Shown piece by piece: positions 28,934-39,823 of a stretch of DNA of 64,000 nucleotides. Made by a program: the position numbers and the translations under genes. Each line of letters starts with the position of its first letter. The first letter of the stretch is position 1. This stretch comes from Vibrio penaeicida (GTDB lineage: Bacteria; Pseudomonadota; Gammaproteobacteria; Enterobacterales; Vibrionaceae): assembly GCF_030689305.1 (NCBI RefSeq), contig NZ_JAUYVM010000006.1:248001-312000 (forward strand), read 5' to 3'. The notes under the pieces were generated by a model, which ran no database searches, had not been told where the DNA came from, and saw only the letters and a program-made list of their open reading frames with translations.

Positions 28934-30379
28934 TTACTCTGTACCGCCAACAGTGATAGAGTCTAGCTTCAATGTAGGTTGGCCGACACCCACTGGCACG
29001 CTTTGTCCAGCTTTACCACAGACACCAACGCCACGGTCTAAGGCAAGATCATTACCTACCATCGATACCTGCTGCATCGCTTCGATGCCTGAACCAATAA
29101 GCGTTGCACCTTTAACAGGTCGAGTAACCTTACCGTCTTCAATCAAATACGCTTCTGATGTTGAAAATACAAATTTACCCGAAGTAATATCTACTTGTCC
29201 CCCACCAAAGTTAGGAGCGTAAAGACCGTTCTTCACCGTAGAAATAATTTCTTCAGGAGAATGTTCGCCAGCCAGCATGTAAGTATTGGTCATACGAGGC
29301 ATTGGAAGGTGCGCGTATGATTCACGACGACCATTACCTGTTGGTGCAACTCCCATTAAATGGGCGTTGTGCTTATCTTGCATGTAGCCTTTTAACACAC
29401 CATGCTCAATAAGAGTGTTGTATTTTCCTGCGACACCTTCGTCATCAACATTCAATGAACCACGCAAGTCCGGTAAGGTTCCATCATCAACAATGGTGCA
29501 ATGTTTTGATGTGACTTGTTCACCCACTTTACCTGAAAACACAGAGGACGCTTTTCGGTTAAAATCACCCTCTAATCCATGACCAACCGCTTCATGCAAT
29601 AAAACGCCAGGCCAACCGGCACCCAAAACAACGGGCATGGTACCAGCAGGAGCTGCGTCCGCTTCTAAGTTAACCATAGCTTGGCGAATGGCTTCATCCG
29701 CAAAATCAAAAGCACGCTTTCGACCGCCTTCTTCTTGCAAGAAGAATTCATAGCCATATCGGCCACCGCCGCCAGAACTGCCACGCTCTCGGCGATCGCC
29801 TTTCTTCGCCAATACGCTGATAGACAATCGAACAAGAGGTCGAATATCCCCAGCATAAGTACCATCTGTTGCGGCGACCAGCATCTGCTCATAGACGCCA
29901 CTGATGCTTACAGAAACTTCTTGTATCAAAGGTTCTTTAGTACGAATGTACGCATCGAGCTGCTTCAATAATTCTATTTTTTGCTGCTTCTGCAAACTTT
30001 CTAGCGGATTAACTGAACGGTAGAATTCTGGAGCCTGACTGCGAGAGAACGCTTTAACTGAACCCGTTTGACCTTGAGATGCGATACCGCGAGCGGCAAT
30101 GGCACTTTGCTTTAACCCGTTAAGGTCGATTTGATCGGAGTAAGCAAAACCCGTTTTCTCTCCGGTGATAGCACGAACACCCACACCACGGTCAATATTA
30201 AAAGAGCCATCTTTAATAATACTGTCTTCCAGAACCAAAGATTCATGCCAGCTCGACTGAAAGTACAGATCCGCATAATCTACGTCTCGGCTGGCAATCA
30301 GACCTAATGTCTCAGCAAGATCTTTCTCAGTGAGACCCGTAGGTGCCAGTAATTCTTGTTCAATTTGATTTATTGTCAT
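28934..30379 (-). CDS. tldD: Metalloprotease TldD
   Basis: This 481-aa catalytic subunit of the TldD/TldE protease carries the HExxxH zinc site, [13 protein letters not shown], near residue 262. It is normal length for peptidase U62. The ATG overlaps the stop of the upstream nitrilase-family gene by 4 bp (ATGA). In E. coli tldD likewise follows yhdP, so this end of the mre-rng-yhdP series is conserved. Confidence 0.96.
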   Translation of the reverse strand: MTINQIEQELLAPTGLTEKDLAETLGLIASRDVDYADLYFQSSWHESLVLEDSIIKDGSFNIDRGVGVRAITGEKTGFAYSDQIDLNGLKQSAIAARGIASQGQTGSVKAFSRSQAPEFYRSVNPLESLQKQQKIELLKQLDAYIRTKEPLIQEVSVSISGVYEQMLVAATDGTYAGDIRPLVRLSISVLAKKGDRRERGSSGGGGRYGYEFFLQEEGGRKRAFDFADEAIRQAMVNLEADAAPAGTMPVVLGAGWPGVLLHEAVGHGLEGDFNRKASSVFSGKVGEQVTSKHCTIVDDGTLPDLRGSLNVDDEGVAGKYNTLIEHGVLKGYMQDKHNAHLMGVAPTGNGRRESYAHLPMPRMTNTYMLAGEHSPEEIISTVKNGLYAPNFGGGQVDITSGKFVFSTSEAYLIEDGKVTRPVKGATLIGSGIEAMQQVSMVGNDLALDRGVGVCGKAGQSVPVGVGQPTLKLDSITVGGTE

Positions 30380-31203
30380 TTGATCGGCTCTTTCTTCATT
30401 ACGTTGCTAAAGCGATTGTGCTCTATCAACGGCATATTCTTTCTGATTGAGGCAAGCTGATCTAAATCCAGCTCTACCAATAATGTTCCTGATTCTTGTT
30501 CCAATGAAGCGATGACTTCACCCCAAGGGCTTACCACCATTGAGTGACCCCAAGTTTCACGCCCACATGCATGTGTTCCGCCTTGGTTTACTGCAATGAT
30601 AAAGCACTGAGTTTCAATAGCTCTCGCTCTTAACAGAATTTTCCAGTGCGCCTGACCGGTGACGGCAGTGAATGCGGCTGGCACAAATATAATATCCGCA
30701 CCTTGGCTTCTAAGTTCGCTAAATAGAGAAGGAAATCTTAAGTCATAACAAATTGTTAGACCAAGTGTAGCAGAGGGCGTATCAACTAGCGAAATCTTGT
30801 TGCCGTAGGCAAAGGTATCGGATTCGCGATAGCTCCCCTGTTTGTCTGCGACGTCCACATCAAATAGGTGAAGTTTGTCGTAGTGGGCAACGCATTCACC
30901 TTGTGGACTATAAAGTAATGACGTTGTCGTGACACCTTTGGCTTGTTGAATTGGAAAACTGCCAATATGAAGCCAGATACCATAGGTTTGAGCTAAGTTT
31001 TGAAAAGCCTGTTGAAGCAAACCCTCACCAAGCTTTTCGGCAACGGTGTGATACTCATCTCGACCGCCAAATACAAGTGCATTTTCCGGGGTGGAAATAA
31101 GCTCTGCCCCTTGTTCGACCAAAGATTCAATGCCTTGCTCAATAACCTTTAAGTTATGCTGAGGCAAAGCATTTGACGTCATTTGAATCAGTCCTACTCG
31201 CAT
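30376..31203 (-). CDS. Carbon-nitrogen hydrolase, nitrilase superfamily
   Basis: This 275-aa amidase-like enzyme has the Glu-Lys-Cys triad visible: Glu in [11 protein letters not shown], Lys in [12 protein letters not shown] and Cys in [10 protein letters not shown]. It resembles Nit1/NitA-type enzymes that hydrolyse deaminated glutathione, but the substrate is not settled from sequence. I start at the ATG 31201-31203 ([12 protein letters not shown]), preceded by AAGGAGAAGGAC, rather than seven codons further upstream. It lies between yhdP and tldD and is translationally coupled to tldD. Confidence 0.9.
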   Translation of the reverse strand: MRVGLIQMTSNALPQHNLKVIEQGIESLVEQGAELISTPENALVFGGRDEYHTVAEKLGEGLLQQAFQNLAQTYGIWLHIGSFPIQQAKGVTTTSLLYSPQGECVAHYDKLHLFDVDVADKQGSYRESDTFAYGNKISLVDTPSATLGLTICYDLRFPSLFSELRSQGADIIFVPAAFTAVTGQAHWKILLRARAIETQCFIIAVNQGGTHACGRETWGHSMVVSPWGEVIASLEQESGTLLVELDLDQLASIRKNMPLIEHNRFSNVMKKEPIK

Positions 31204-31240
31204 GTCCTTCTCCTTAGACCTCAAATTTCAAGCTACCCAC

Positions 31241-34200
31241 TTAGTTTTGAGTGGTGTTTTTGGGCACCGTATATTCACCTTTGCTTCTTGAAATCTCCGT
31301 TACACTTGGATTATCCAGCGCCCCTTGCACGGCATAGTTTACCTTGGTAATAACTTCAACGACTGGGGATAACGCCGTGGTAATGGCAAAAACGACAATA
31401 GCCGTTTGTGGTGCTACGGCAAACGCGGTAATAACGGGAATACCGGATGTTAGATCGGGCACAAACTCTACTTCAGCATCCACGATTTGTGTTTCTAGGT
31501 TTGCTAAGCCTTTAATCGACATACGCCCTGCCACAGCATCCATTTTAATGTCATTGGTGACAAAAATACCGTTCTTCACTTCACCAGAACCTGTAATGCT
31601 ATTGAACGCCATACCCTTATCAAACACATCACTGAAATCGAGCTGCATTTTACGAATAATAGAATCTAAGCTGAATAGCCCCAGAAGACGCGCCGCACCA
31701 CTCACATCGGAAATGACACCTTTCCCGAGCTTTGAGGAGATGGCTCCATTCATAGAGGTCATTTGAGGCAACCAAGGTGACCCATTCCATTCTAGATCCG
31801 TCTTTACATCAAATGGCGCCTTCTGAATGCCGGATGTAATACCGAAACGTTCCATCACTTCCGTATTGTTTTTACCAGACATCGACATTTTAAATTTAGA
31901 TCGACTTTGGTTCTCTTTGAGCATCCACCAACCGGAAGCCTTAAACTTATTGTCGCCACTTGAGAAGGAAATATTCTTCCATTCAAGACGATCGCCTTGC
32001 CTTAAGAAGTCCACATTGACCTTTCCGATCTTGTAACCTTGTAACCAAAAGTCGTCTATTGCCAGCGTTAGGTTTGGTACCGCATCATGAAATACTCGGT
32101 CAAAAGGTCGAATCAAAGGTTGGGGCTTTTCATCATCCAAAGCGAGCGGCTCAGGATCCGTTGATTCATCTAAACCTGGAATATAAAGTTGCAGCCTATC
32201 CAGTGAAACCGTTAAATCATACGGTTCAAGATAGCTTGCTTGACCTGATATCTCAGCCCCCTCTACTTCCATCTTCCAACCAAGGCTCTTCTTGCGAGCG
32301 CTAAAGTTTAAATCATGCCATTCCACCCCAGCTAACATCAGCGCTTTACTTTCCACCTTAACGCTTTCTGGGACTGGGATTTTAGGTACATCAAGTTCGC
32401 TGACCAAAGGTTGAGGTCCGGTAACAGGCCCCAAAAAGAGTTCCAACCATTGGTCGAGATCGAAGTTATCGCGGCGCACAACGGCACTGTGACCAACAAC
32501 AGGGCTGACTCGGAATGCGCCACGCCCGACCACTAGGTGAGAGGCTCCGAATTCGGGTCTTTCATTGCTAATATCAATTTCAGCCTGATATTTAAATTCA
32601 GGAAGCTGTAGGCGTGCAGAAATGGTTTCTTGGTTACCGGAGGCTTGTAACCTAGCACTGCCTTTCTCACCCAATGCTTTGCCGAGAGGTTCTGGATATT
32701 GGCTGGCAATAAATTGAGTTTCCGCTTTCACATCAACTTGATAAGTAAAGCCGACATCGTTGATTTGCAAATCAACGTCCATGCTCCACGGCGCATGACC
32801 TTGAACACGCTTCAACCACGTTTCGCCGACATAGGGAACTAATGGTTGTACATCCCAATCTCCAAGAACATCGATGTTCACATTGTAGTTCTTACTCTGA
32901 GTTTGCCCAAGAAAGTCTAAAGAAACGGGCTGCCCCAAGAGTTCTGCAGATAGACCAGACGATCGAACCACGTCATTATCAAATTCAATGAGACCAGAGG
33001 CATTACTTAACGTCATTGATGGCGTTTTTATATTAACTTGATTGTCCGGCAGTTTTGCCCAACCCCAAGCTCGAGTATCGCTTCCATCAAAAGGAATCTT
33101 TAGCTGAAAATCCGCATCAACCAAACCTTTTACTTGAACGGCAGTTAAAGCGGCACCAACAGAATCAACCAAAGGTGTGGCCATCATGTAATCACGAACG
33201 GCGTCGCCTTTGCCTTTTGCTGTGGCTTCAATTTCTATATGACCATTTTCCGACAAAGACGGGATTCTTCCTGTAATTCGACTAGCCTTCACATCCATGA
33301 GTGTCGCGCTTCGAGAATCCATAAACATGGCTTCGTTTTGGAATAACAAATCAAGTTGAAGTTTCTTAAGCGGTGGCCACGCCGTGTCAAAACTAAACTG
33401 TGACTGCTTTAAATTTACCAATGCTTGGAACATGCCGTCATTGTTAGAGTATGGGAATCGATCCAAGCTGCCATACCAAAGTAACTTAGATGTGCTCGCT
33501 TTACCTGCTTGAATTGCCGTTGATAGGTAATCCGTCAATTCCGTACCTAACGCCAGAGTTGGAAGATAGCGCCATGTTTCACCTGCGTTGAAGGCATCAG
33601 CTTCAGCGTAAAAAGAAAGGAATGGACTTTTCTCTTTGGGGAAATCTAATTTAAAGGCACCTAACACTTGGAGGTCAGGTGTTGCTGCTGTGACTTTGTC
33701 AGCCCATAAGCTCCACCCCCAATCCCCCAGATCTTTCCATGTGATGTCCACTTGCGCTTGGCGAATTTTAAGCGGGGCTTGAAATACATCACCATAAGGC
33801 AATTCATCATCAATAAGAGAAACACGAGCATTGATCTGATCGATCGAACCAGACAATTGGGCACTGAGGTGATGCAACTCAGGTAGCAGCTCCCACTGTT
33901 GCATGGCTCCATCTTCTAGGTTGGCAGAAAAGCGCATGCTTGATAGGTCTTCCCCCATAGAAACACGAATATCTTCTACTCTGCCTCCGAGCTGAACGGT
34001 ATCCAGCCACTGGTTAAGCTTATCCGACTCAGGCATCAAATGAACAAATGGTGTTAAGGTTGCAACATTCAATTCAGATACATTTAACTGCCAGTTTTCT
34101 TTGTTAAATTTAAATGCTGCATCCAACAAAGGCCAGGGTGTATCATTCGTTCGGAGTCGTAGTGAGTGGGCATTCACTTGCCAACCTGAGCCTGACGGCG

Positions 34201-35113
34201 CCATACTGACAATACCGTGTTCCAGCATTAAGCTATGCTGCGCTTCTTTATTCCAACTGATTTCGCTTGGCAGAATTTCTAAGTAAGCATTTTTAGGCTG
34301 GCCTTTGTCCAACGTAATCCAAGAATTAAAGCTCGCGTGTCCCTGAGCAATGCCCACTTTATCTTTCAAGTATTTCGTGAGCCAAGGCGTCACTTGAAGA
34401 TTTTCAGCGCTAACAAAGAAATCACCACTGATTCGAGACAAGTCTCCCGACTCAATAAAGTCAGCTTTCACCGTTAAGCTGTTTATGTCGTTATCCGCAA
34501 TACCAATAACGCCATCAGCGCGATGCCGTTCTCCGAAGTTCTGCCACTTTAAATGCTCAATTTCTAACGTTTTTATATCTCCGGTAAACGTCTGGTAAGT
34601 CACGTTGGAATTAGCAATAGAAAAGTCGTTCAATTGGCGCAGAAGCAAGTGTTCAATATCGTTTAAAACACTTTCAGATGAAGGGGAAGGTACTTCAGGT
34701 TTTCCTATGGCTTTATTGCCCTCTTTCAACCATTTGATGTGCTGAACATCTAGACTCAACCCATCTACACGTAACGTCGACACGACAGGTGTTAGGTGGC
34801 GGAGAGAAGCAAAAACGTCCAACTCTATTTCGGCTTCTCGAATGAGAATTTGGGTTTTTTCTTCATCGGGAAGAATGGCTTGCAGGTTTTCTAATGCAAT
34901 GAAAGGGTGAGTGTTTTTCCAATATCCACTGACCTTTTCACTTTGGAATTCTATTCCAGTGGACTGAGAAACCCACGTTTCGATATCGGCTTGATACTTG
35001 TCTAAGCGAGGAAGAGAGACACGCAAAACAGTAACGGTGATCGCTAGGATCACCATTACGGTTACTAAACTCCAAATGAGCGTACGCCAAAGTAGAGATG
35101 GCAGAAACTTCAC
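31241..35113 (-). CDS. yhdP: AsmA-like envelope protein YhdP
   Basis: This 1290-aa giant protein has one N-terminal membrane helix (about residues 10-30, LIWSLVTVMVILAITVTVL) and a very long periplasmic region of AsmA/DUF3971 type. In E. coli, YhdP and its paralogues carry phospholipid to the outer membrane along a long groove. It starts at a GTG, with GGAG 7 nt upstream, 11 bp after rng. The C-terminal AsmA-like domain (FKMSMSGKNNTEVMERFGI and later FVPDLTSGIPVITAFAVAP) is intact. Confidence 0.93.
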   Translation of the reverse strand: MKFLPSLLWRTLIWSLVTVMVILAITVTVLRVSLPRLDKYQADIETWVSQSTGIEFQSEKVSGYWKNTHPFIALENLQAILPDEEKTQILIREAEIELDVFASLRHLTPVVSTLRVDGLSLDVQHIKWLKEGNKAIGKPEVPSPSSESVLNDIEHLLLRQLNDFSIANSNVTYQTFTGDIKTLEIEHLKWQNFGERHRADGVIGIADNDINSLTVKADFIESGDLSRISGDFFVSAENLQVTPWLTKYLKDKVGIAQGHASFNSWITLDKGQPKNAYLEILPSEISWNKEAQHSLMLEHGIVSMAPSGSGWQVNAHSLRLRTNDTPWPLLDAAFKFNKENWQLNVSELNVATLTPFVHLMPESDKLNQWLDTVQLGGRVEDIRVSMGEDLSSMRFSANLEDGAMQQWELLPELHHLSAQLSGSIDQINARVSLIDDELPYGDVFQAPLKIRQAQVDITWKDLGDWGWSLWADKVTAATPDLQVLGAFKLDFPKEKSPFLSFYAEADAFNAGETWRYLPTLALGTELTDYLSTAIQAGKASTSKLLWYGSLDRFPYSNNDGMFQALVNLKQSQFSFDTAWPPLKKLQLDLLFQNEAMFMDSRSATLMDVKASRITGRIPSLSENGHIEIEATAKGKGDAVRDYMMATPLVDSVGAALTAVQVKGLVDADFQLKIPFDGSDTRAWGWAKLPDNQVNIKTPSMTLSNASGLIEFDNDVVRSSGLSAELLGQPVSLDFLGQTQSKNYNVNIDVLGDWDVQPLVPYVGETWLKRVQGHAPWSMDVDLQINDVGFTYQVDVKAETQFIASQYPEPLGKALGEKGSARLQASGNQETISARLQLPEFKYQAEIDISNERPEFGASHLVVGRGAFRVSPVVGHSAVVRRDNFDLDQWLELFLGPVTGPQPLVSELDVPKIPVPESVKVESKALMLAGVEWHDLNFSARKKSLGWKMEVEGAEISGQASYLEPYDLTVSLDRLQLYIPGLDESTDPEPLALDDEKPQPLIRPFDRVFHDAVPNLTLAIDDFWLQGYKIGKVNVDFLRQGDRLEWKNISFSSGDNKFKASGWWMLKENQSRSKFKMSMSGKNNTEVMERFGITSGIQKAPFDVKTDLEWNGSPWLPQMTSMNGAISSKLGKGVISDVSGAARLLGLFSLDSIIRKMQLDFSDVFDKGMAFNSITGSGEVKNGIFVTNDIKMDAVAGRMSIKGLANLETQIVDAEVEFVPDLTSGIPVITAFAVAPQTAIVVFAITTALSPVVEVITKVNYAVQGALDNPSVTEISRSKGEYTVPKNTTQN

Positions 35114-35124
35114 TGTTGCTCCAT

Positions 35125-36594
35125 TTACATCATAACGACATCAAATTGTTCCTGGACATACAGTGGTTCAGGTTGAATTTTTACTTCTTTTCCAATAAAG
35201 ACTTCAAGCTCTGCCAATGCATGTGACTCTTCGCCGGTCAGGGTATCTGAAACGGCAGGAGACGCATACACAACGAACTTATCAGCATCGTAAGCGCGGT
35301 TTACACGAGTCACTTCACGCAGGATCTCATAGCACACCGACTCGACCGTTTTCACTGAACCACGACCTTTACAGGTTGGACACTCGGAACACAGAACATG
35401 TTCAATACTTTCGCGAGTTCGCTTACGTGTCATTTCAACTAAACCCAGCTGTGTGAATCCGTTGATGTTCGTTTTAACTCTGTCGTGAGCAAGCGCCAAT
35501 TCCAGTGAAGTGATCACTCGCTTACGGTGTTCATCTGACATCATGTCAATGAAATCGATAATAATGATGCCCCCAAGATTGCGCAGCCTAAGCTGGCGGG
35601 CAATAGCTTGAGTCGCTTCAACATTCGTATTGAATATGGTTTCTTCCAAATTTCGACGACCAACAAAAGCACCGGTGTTGATATCGACTGTTGTCATCGC
35701 CTCTGTCTGATCGATAATAAGGTAACCACCCGACTTAAGCTCAACTTTTCTGTCTAAAGAACGTTGAATCTCATTCTCGGTATCGTACATATCGAAAATA
35801 GGTTTATCGCCTTCGTAAAGCTTCAGTTTTTCATGCAACTCTGGCACGAATTCCGATACGAATTCTCTAAGGTTTTCGTACACCAGCCTTGAATCGACTT
35901 GAATACTATCGAGTTCTGTTCCGACGAAATCCCGTAAAATTCTCTGTGCTAACCCCAGTTCACCGTATAGCGTTGAACGAGTTTTGTATTTCTTTCGGCG
36001 CTCGATGACTTTCATCCATAAGCGTTTTAGGAAAGCGGCATCTTGAGATAATTCTTGTTCATCCGCCCCTTCCGCAGCGGTACGGATGATAAACCCACCG
36101 TGCTCATCGCAATAGCTGGAGACCGTTTTTTTCAATCGTTCGCGTTCATCTTCGCTTTCGATACGTTGAGATACACCTACGTGGCTTGCGCCTGGCATAA
36201 AAACTAAATAACGGGAAGGAAGCGTAATGTCTGTCGTAAGGCGAGCACCTTTTGTGCCAAGCGGATCTTTTACGACCTGCACGACAATATCTTGCCCTTG
36301 GCGAACCAGCTCAGATATATCTCTGACTTGGAATTGCTGCTTTTCATTTTCAGCAACACATTCTGTATGTGGAACGATATCAGAAGCATGGAGGAAAGCG
36401 GCTTTTTCCAAACCAATATCGACAAAGGCGGCTTGCATTCCCGGTAATACTCGGCTCACACGACCTTTGTAAATATTACCGACTATGCCTCTTTTCGACT
36501 CTCGTTCAATGTGAACTTCTTGTAGTATTCCACCTACAATCATCGCTACCCGAGTTTCGCTCGGAGTAACGTTTATCAACAACTCTGCACTCAT
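35125..36594 (-). CDS. rng: Ribonuclease G
   Basis: This 489-aa endoribonuclease matures the 5' end of 16S rRNA and shares the catalytic core of RNase E. An S1 RNA-binding domain occupies about residues 35-125. The Mg2+-binding aspartates lie in TTVDINTGAF and IIIIDFIDMM, and the zinc-link cysteines in SECPTCKGRG near residue 407. No long C-terminal scaffold is present, which distinguishes it from RNase E. It lies between maf and yhdP, as in E. coli. Confidence 0.97.
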   Translation of the reverse strand: MSAELLINVTPSETRVAMIVGGILQEVHIERESKRGIVGNIYKGRVSRVLPGMQAAFVDIGLEKAAFLHASDIVPHTECVAENEKQQFQVRDISELVRQGQDIVVQVVKDPLGTKGARLTTDITLPSRYLVFMPGASHVGVSQRIESEDERERLKKTVSSYCDEHGGFIIRTAAEGADEQELSQDAAFLKRLWMKVIERRKKYKTRSTLYGELGLAQRILRDFVGTELDSIQVDSRLVYENLREFVSEFVPELHEKLKLYEGDKPIFDMYDTENEIQRSLDRKVELKSGGYLIIDQTEAMTTVDINTGAFVGRRNLEETIFNTNVEATQAIARQLRLRNLGGIIIIDFIDMMSDEHRKRVITSLELALAHDRVKTNINGFTQLGLVEMTRKRTRESIEHVLCSECPTCKGRGSVKTVESVCYEILREVTRVNRAYDADKFVVYASPAVSDTLTGEESHALAELEVFIGKEVKIQPEPLYVQEQFDVVMM

Positions 36595-36613
36595 TCGTGT
36601 GCCTCAAATTAAA

Positions 36614-37186
36614 TTAGAAAAACTTGTGCAAGAGCTGGTCAGTTTCCATCAATGGTAGCCCCATAACGGCATGGTAACTCCCTTCAATGCGAGAAATAAA
36701 CTTCCCACCAATCCCCTGAATTCCATAACTGCCAGCTTTATCGCACGGTTCGCCTGTTTCCCAGTAACTTGTTATTTCTTGTTCTGACAGGGATTTAAAC
36801 CATACGTTTGTTTCAACAAGTACAGACTCGCTGCGAGTTTTGTCTAATACAGTCACGGCGGTTAGCACCTGATGACTGCGTCCTGACAAGCAGCTCAACA
36901 TAGTTCGTGAGCATTCAAAATTTTCTGGTTTCTCTAGCGCTTCACCATCAATGACGACAATAGTGTCAGAGCCAATAACAATATCTGCTTGCTCGGTCAT
37001 CAATAGACCGGCTTGCGCTTTTTCTTTCGCAAGTCGTACCACATATTGGGAAACGGACTCACTTTCGCTTTTTTCTTCTAAGATATCTGGAGAAACCGTG
37101 TCAAACGGGTAGCCCAGTTTACCAAGCAATTCTTTTCGTCTTGGTGAGCTAGAAGCTAAGGTTAACCTGCGCTCTGTCTGGGACAT
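36614..37186 (-). CDS. yhdE: Maf-family nucleoside triphosphate pyrophosphatase (YhdE type)
   Basis: This 190-aa enzyme hydrolyses dTTP/UTP and modified pyrimidine triphosphates, a house-cleaning role. The motifs LASSSPRRKELL near the start, IGSDTIVVIDG near residue 68 and the C-terminal GSYHAVMGLPL are present. I choose the ATG at 37184-37186, preceded by AAGGAAAAAGG, instead of 34 codons upstream, which would overlap mreD. It sits between mreD and rng, the standard order. Confidence 0.93.
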   Translation of the reverse strand: MSQTERRLTLASSSPRRKELLGKLGYPFDTVSPDILEEKSESESVSQYVVRLAKEKAQAGLLMTEQADIVIGSDTIVVIDGEALEKPENFECSRTMLSCLSGRSHQVLTAVTVLDKTRSESVLVETNVWFKSLSEQEITSYWETGEPCDKAGSYGIQGIGGKFISRIEGSYHAVMGLPLMETDQLLHKFF

Positions 37187-37203
37187 ACCTTTTTCCTTAT
37201 CAA

Positions 37204-37692
37204 TTACCGAATATGCCAATGGCGTCTCACTCGACGCAGTAAAAGGAATATCCATGGCCACAAAATACAGTTCACTACCGCAGCCCACAGTGACAATGGG
37301 TTAAACGTGACGTCCTGAATGAGGTATTCACCAAAGAACTCCAATAATTCAGCCAATGCCGTCAATGCACCAATAATAATGGCTTGCTGCCACAGTGCCA
37401 TGTTTCGTAAAACAAGGAAGTTCATGGCCACTAAGTAAACGGTGATTGACATCATCATGCCACGTATACCTAGGGTGGAACCCAGTAGCAGATCCCAAAT
37501 CAACCCAAGTACTAACGCTGTCCCTACATTAACTCGGTGTGGCAAAGCCAGCACCCAGTAAAACACGATGAGTAATAACCATGCAGGGCGGAATATTTCA
37601 AACATCCCCGGCCAAGGAATGGATTGAAAAACCAAGGCAATAAGGAAAGTCGCCCAAATGACCATGCGCCCTTTTAGAACACTATTCGCCAT
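37204..37692 (-). CDS. mreD: Rod shape-determining protein MreD
   Basis: This 162-aa inner-membrane protein has about five helices and is part of the elongasome with MreB, MreC, RodA and PBP2. I take the ATG at 37690-37692, just inside an in-frame GTG; the ribosome site GAGG lies within the mreC end, and the genes overlap by 11 bp. The tail LLRRVRRHWHIR is basic, as in relatives. Confidence 0.93.
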   Translation of the reverse strand: MANSVLKGRMVIWATFLIALVFQSIPWPGMFEIFRPAWLLLIVFYWVLALPHRVNVGTALVLGLIWDLLLGSTLGIRGMMMSITVYLVAMNFLVLRNMALWQQAIIIGALTALAELLEFFGEYLIQDVTFNPLSLWAAVVNCILWPWIFLLLRRVRRHWHIR

Positions 37693-38575
37693 CACTCACC
37701 TCACTGACAGATTCACTGGTATTTTCATTATCCACTGGTTGAGTATCTTGCCTATTTTCACTTGGCCAAACCAATAGCAGATAACGTAATCGGTCAAATG
37801 CCACTACAGGCTCAGCTGTGATCGACGCAAACGGGCGTCGATTGTCTCGCTCAACCGTTGTGACGTAACCAACAGGATAGCCTTCAGGGTAGCGATCCCC
37901 CAGACCAGAAGTGACCAGTAAGTCACCCTCTTCAATTTCCGTACTGCTTGGAATATGTTCAAGCTGAATGGTATTGATGCTCCCGTTACCCGAGGCAATA
38001 ACACGAATATCATTTCGCACCACTTGTACGGGAATGGAACTGTTGGTATCGGTAATCAATAAGACACGGCTATTGTGAGCGGCAACAAAGGTTACTTGAC
38101 CAACAATACCTTTCTCGTTGATAACCGGCTGGCCGACATACACCCCATCAATTTGACCTTTATCGATCACCACTTGGTGACGATAAGGTGAAGAATCCAC
38201 AGCCATTACTTCCGTCACCACCTTTCTTTCATCGCGAATAAAAGGAGAGCCTAGTAATTTTCTTAACCGTTGGTTTTCTTCACGGTACTGATCTAGAAGG
38301 GTCAAATTACTTTTGAGCCGAAGAACTTCTCGTTTCAACGCTTGGTTGGAAGTGAGTAAGGTTTCGCGCGTGTTCATTCGCTCGTACATGCCATCAAACA
38401 TGGTACGAGGTAAATTCGCCAAATATTGGATTGGCGCAACGGAGCTGTTTAAGAAATAACGTACGCTGGAAAATGTGTCTAAACGACTATCAGCCAGCAT
38501 AAGGCTGGCTGATAGTATGACCGCAAAAAACAGACGCAGTTGCAGGGACGGTCCCCTGCCAAATATCGGTTTCAT
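37682..38575 (-). CDS. mreC: Cell shape protein MreC
   Basis: This 297-aa bitopic protein has an N-terminal membrane helix (about residues 10-28), a coiled coil with many Leu/Glu heptads (about 60-105, QALKREVLRLKSNLTLLDQY) and two periplasmic beta-barrel domains. It has an acidic, Asn/Ser-rich tail after residue 270 that extends past the core. It organizes the peptidoglycan elongation machinery with MreB and MreD. Confidence 0.95.
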   Translation of the reverse strand: MKPIFGRGPSLQLRLFFAVILSASLMLADSRLDTFSSVRYFLNSSVAPIQYLANLPRTMFDGMYERMNTRETLLTSNQALKREVLRLKSNLTLLDQYREENQRLRKLLGSPFIRDERKVVTEVMAVDSSPYRHQVVIDKGQIDGVYVGQPVINEKGIVGQVTFVAAHNSRVLLITDTNSSIPVQVVRNDIRVIASGNGSINTIQLEHIPSSTEIEEGDLLVTSGLGDRYPEGYPVGYVTTVERDNRRPFASITAEPVVAFDRLRYLLLVWPSENRQDTQPVDNENTSESVSEVSDGE

Positions 38576-38607
38576 CGCTGTTTACCCGAAGTTAAAAGCA
38601 GCAAGGC

Positions 38608-39660
<1,053 letters not shown>

Positions 39661-39706
39661 TCATCCTGCAAGCATTAAGAAGACATAAAATTGCACTAAA
39701 TGTACC

Positions 39707-39733
39707 AATGCCTTGCGTTATCAGCAAGGCATT
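39707..39733. repeat. Perfect inverted repeat between mreB and mshQ
   Basis: AATGCCTTGC at 39707-39716 and GCAAGGCATT at 39724-39733 are perfect 10-bp arms around a 7-base loop. No T-run follows on either strand, so it could be a weak terminator for the pilus operon or a protein-binding or mRNA structure upstream of mreB. Confidence 0.55.
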
Positions 39734-39823
39734 GACATGTAAACATGGGCTGAATCTCGCTTTTTCTTGCAGATTCTTTACTTAAGCCCTCATTTTTAGT
39801 GTTAAGCGGTGAAAACGTCAGTT

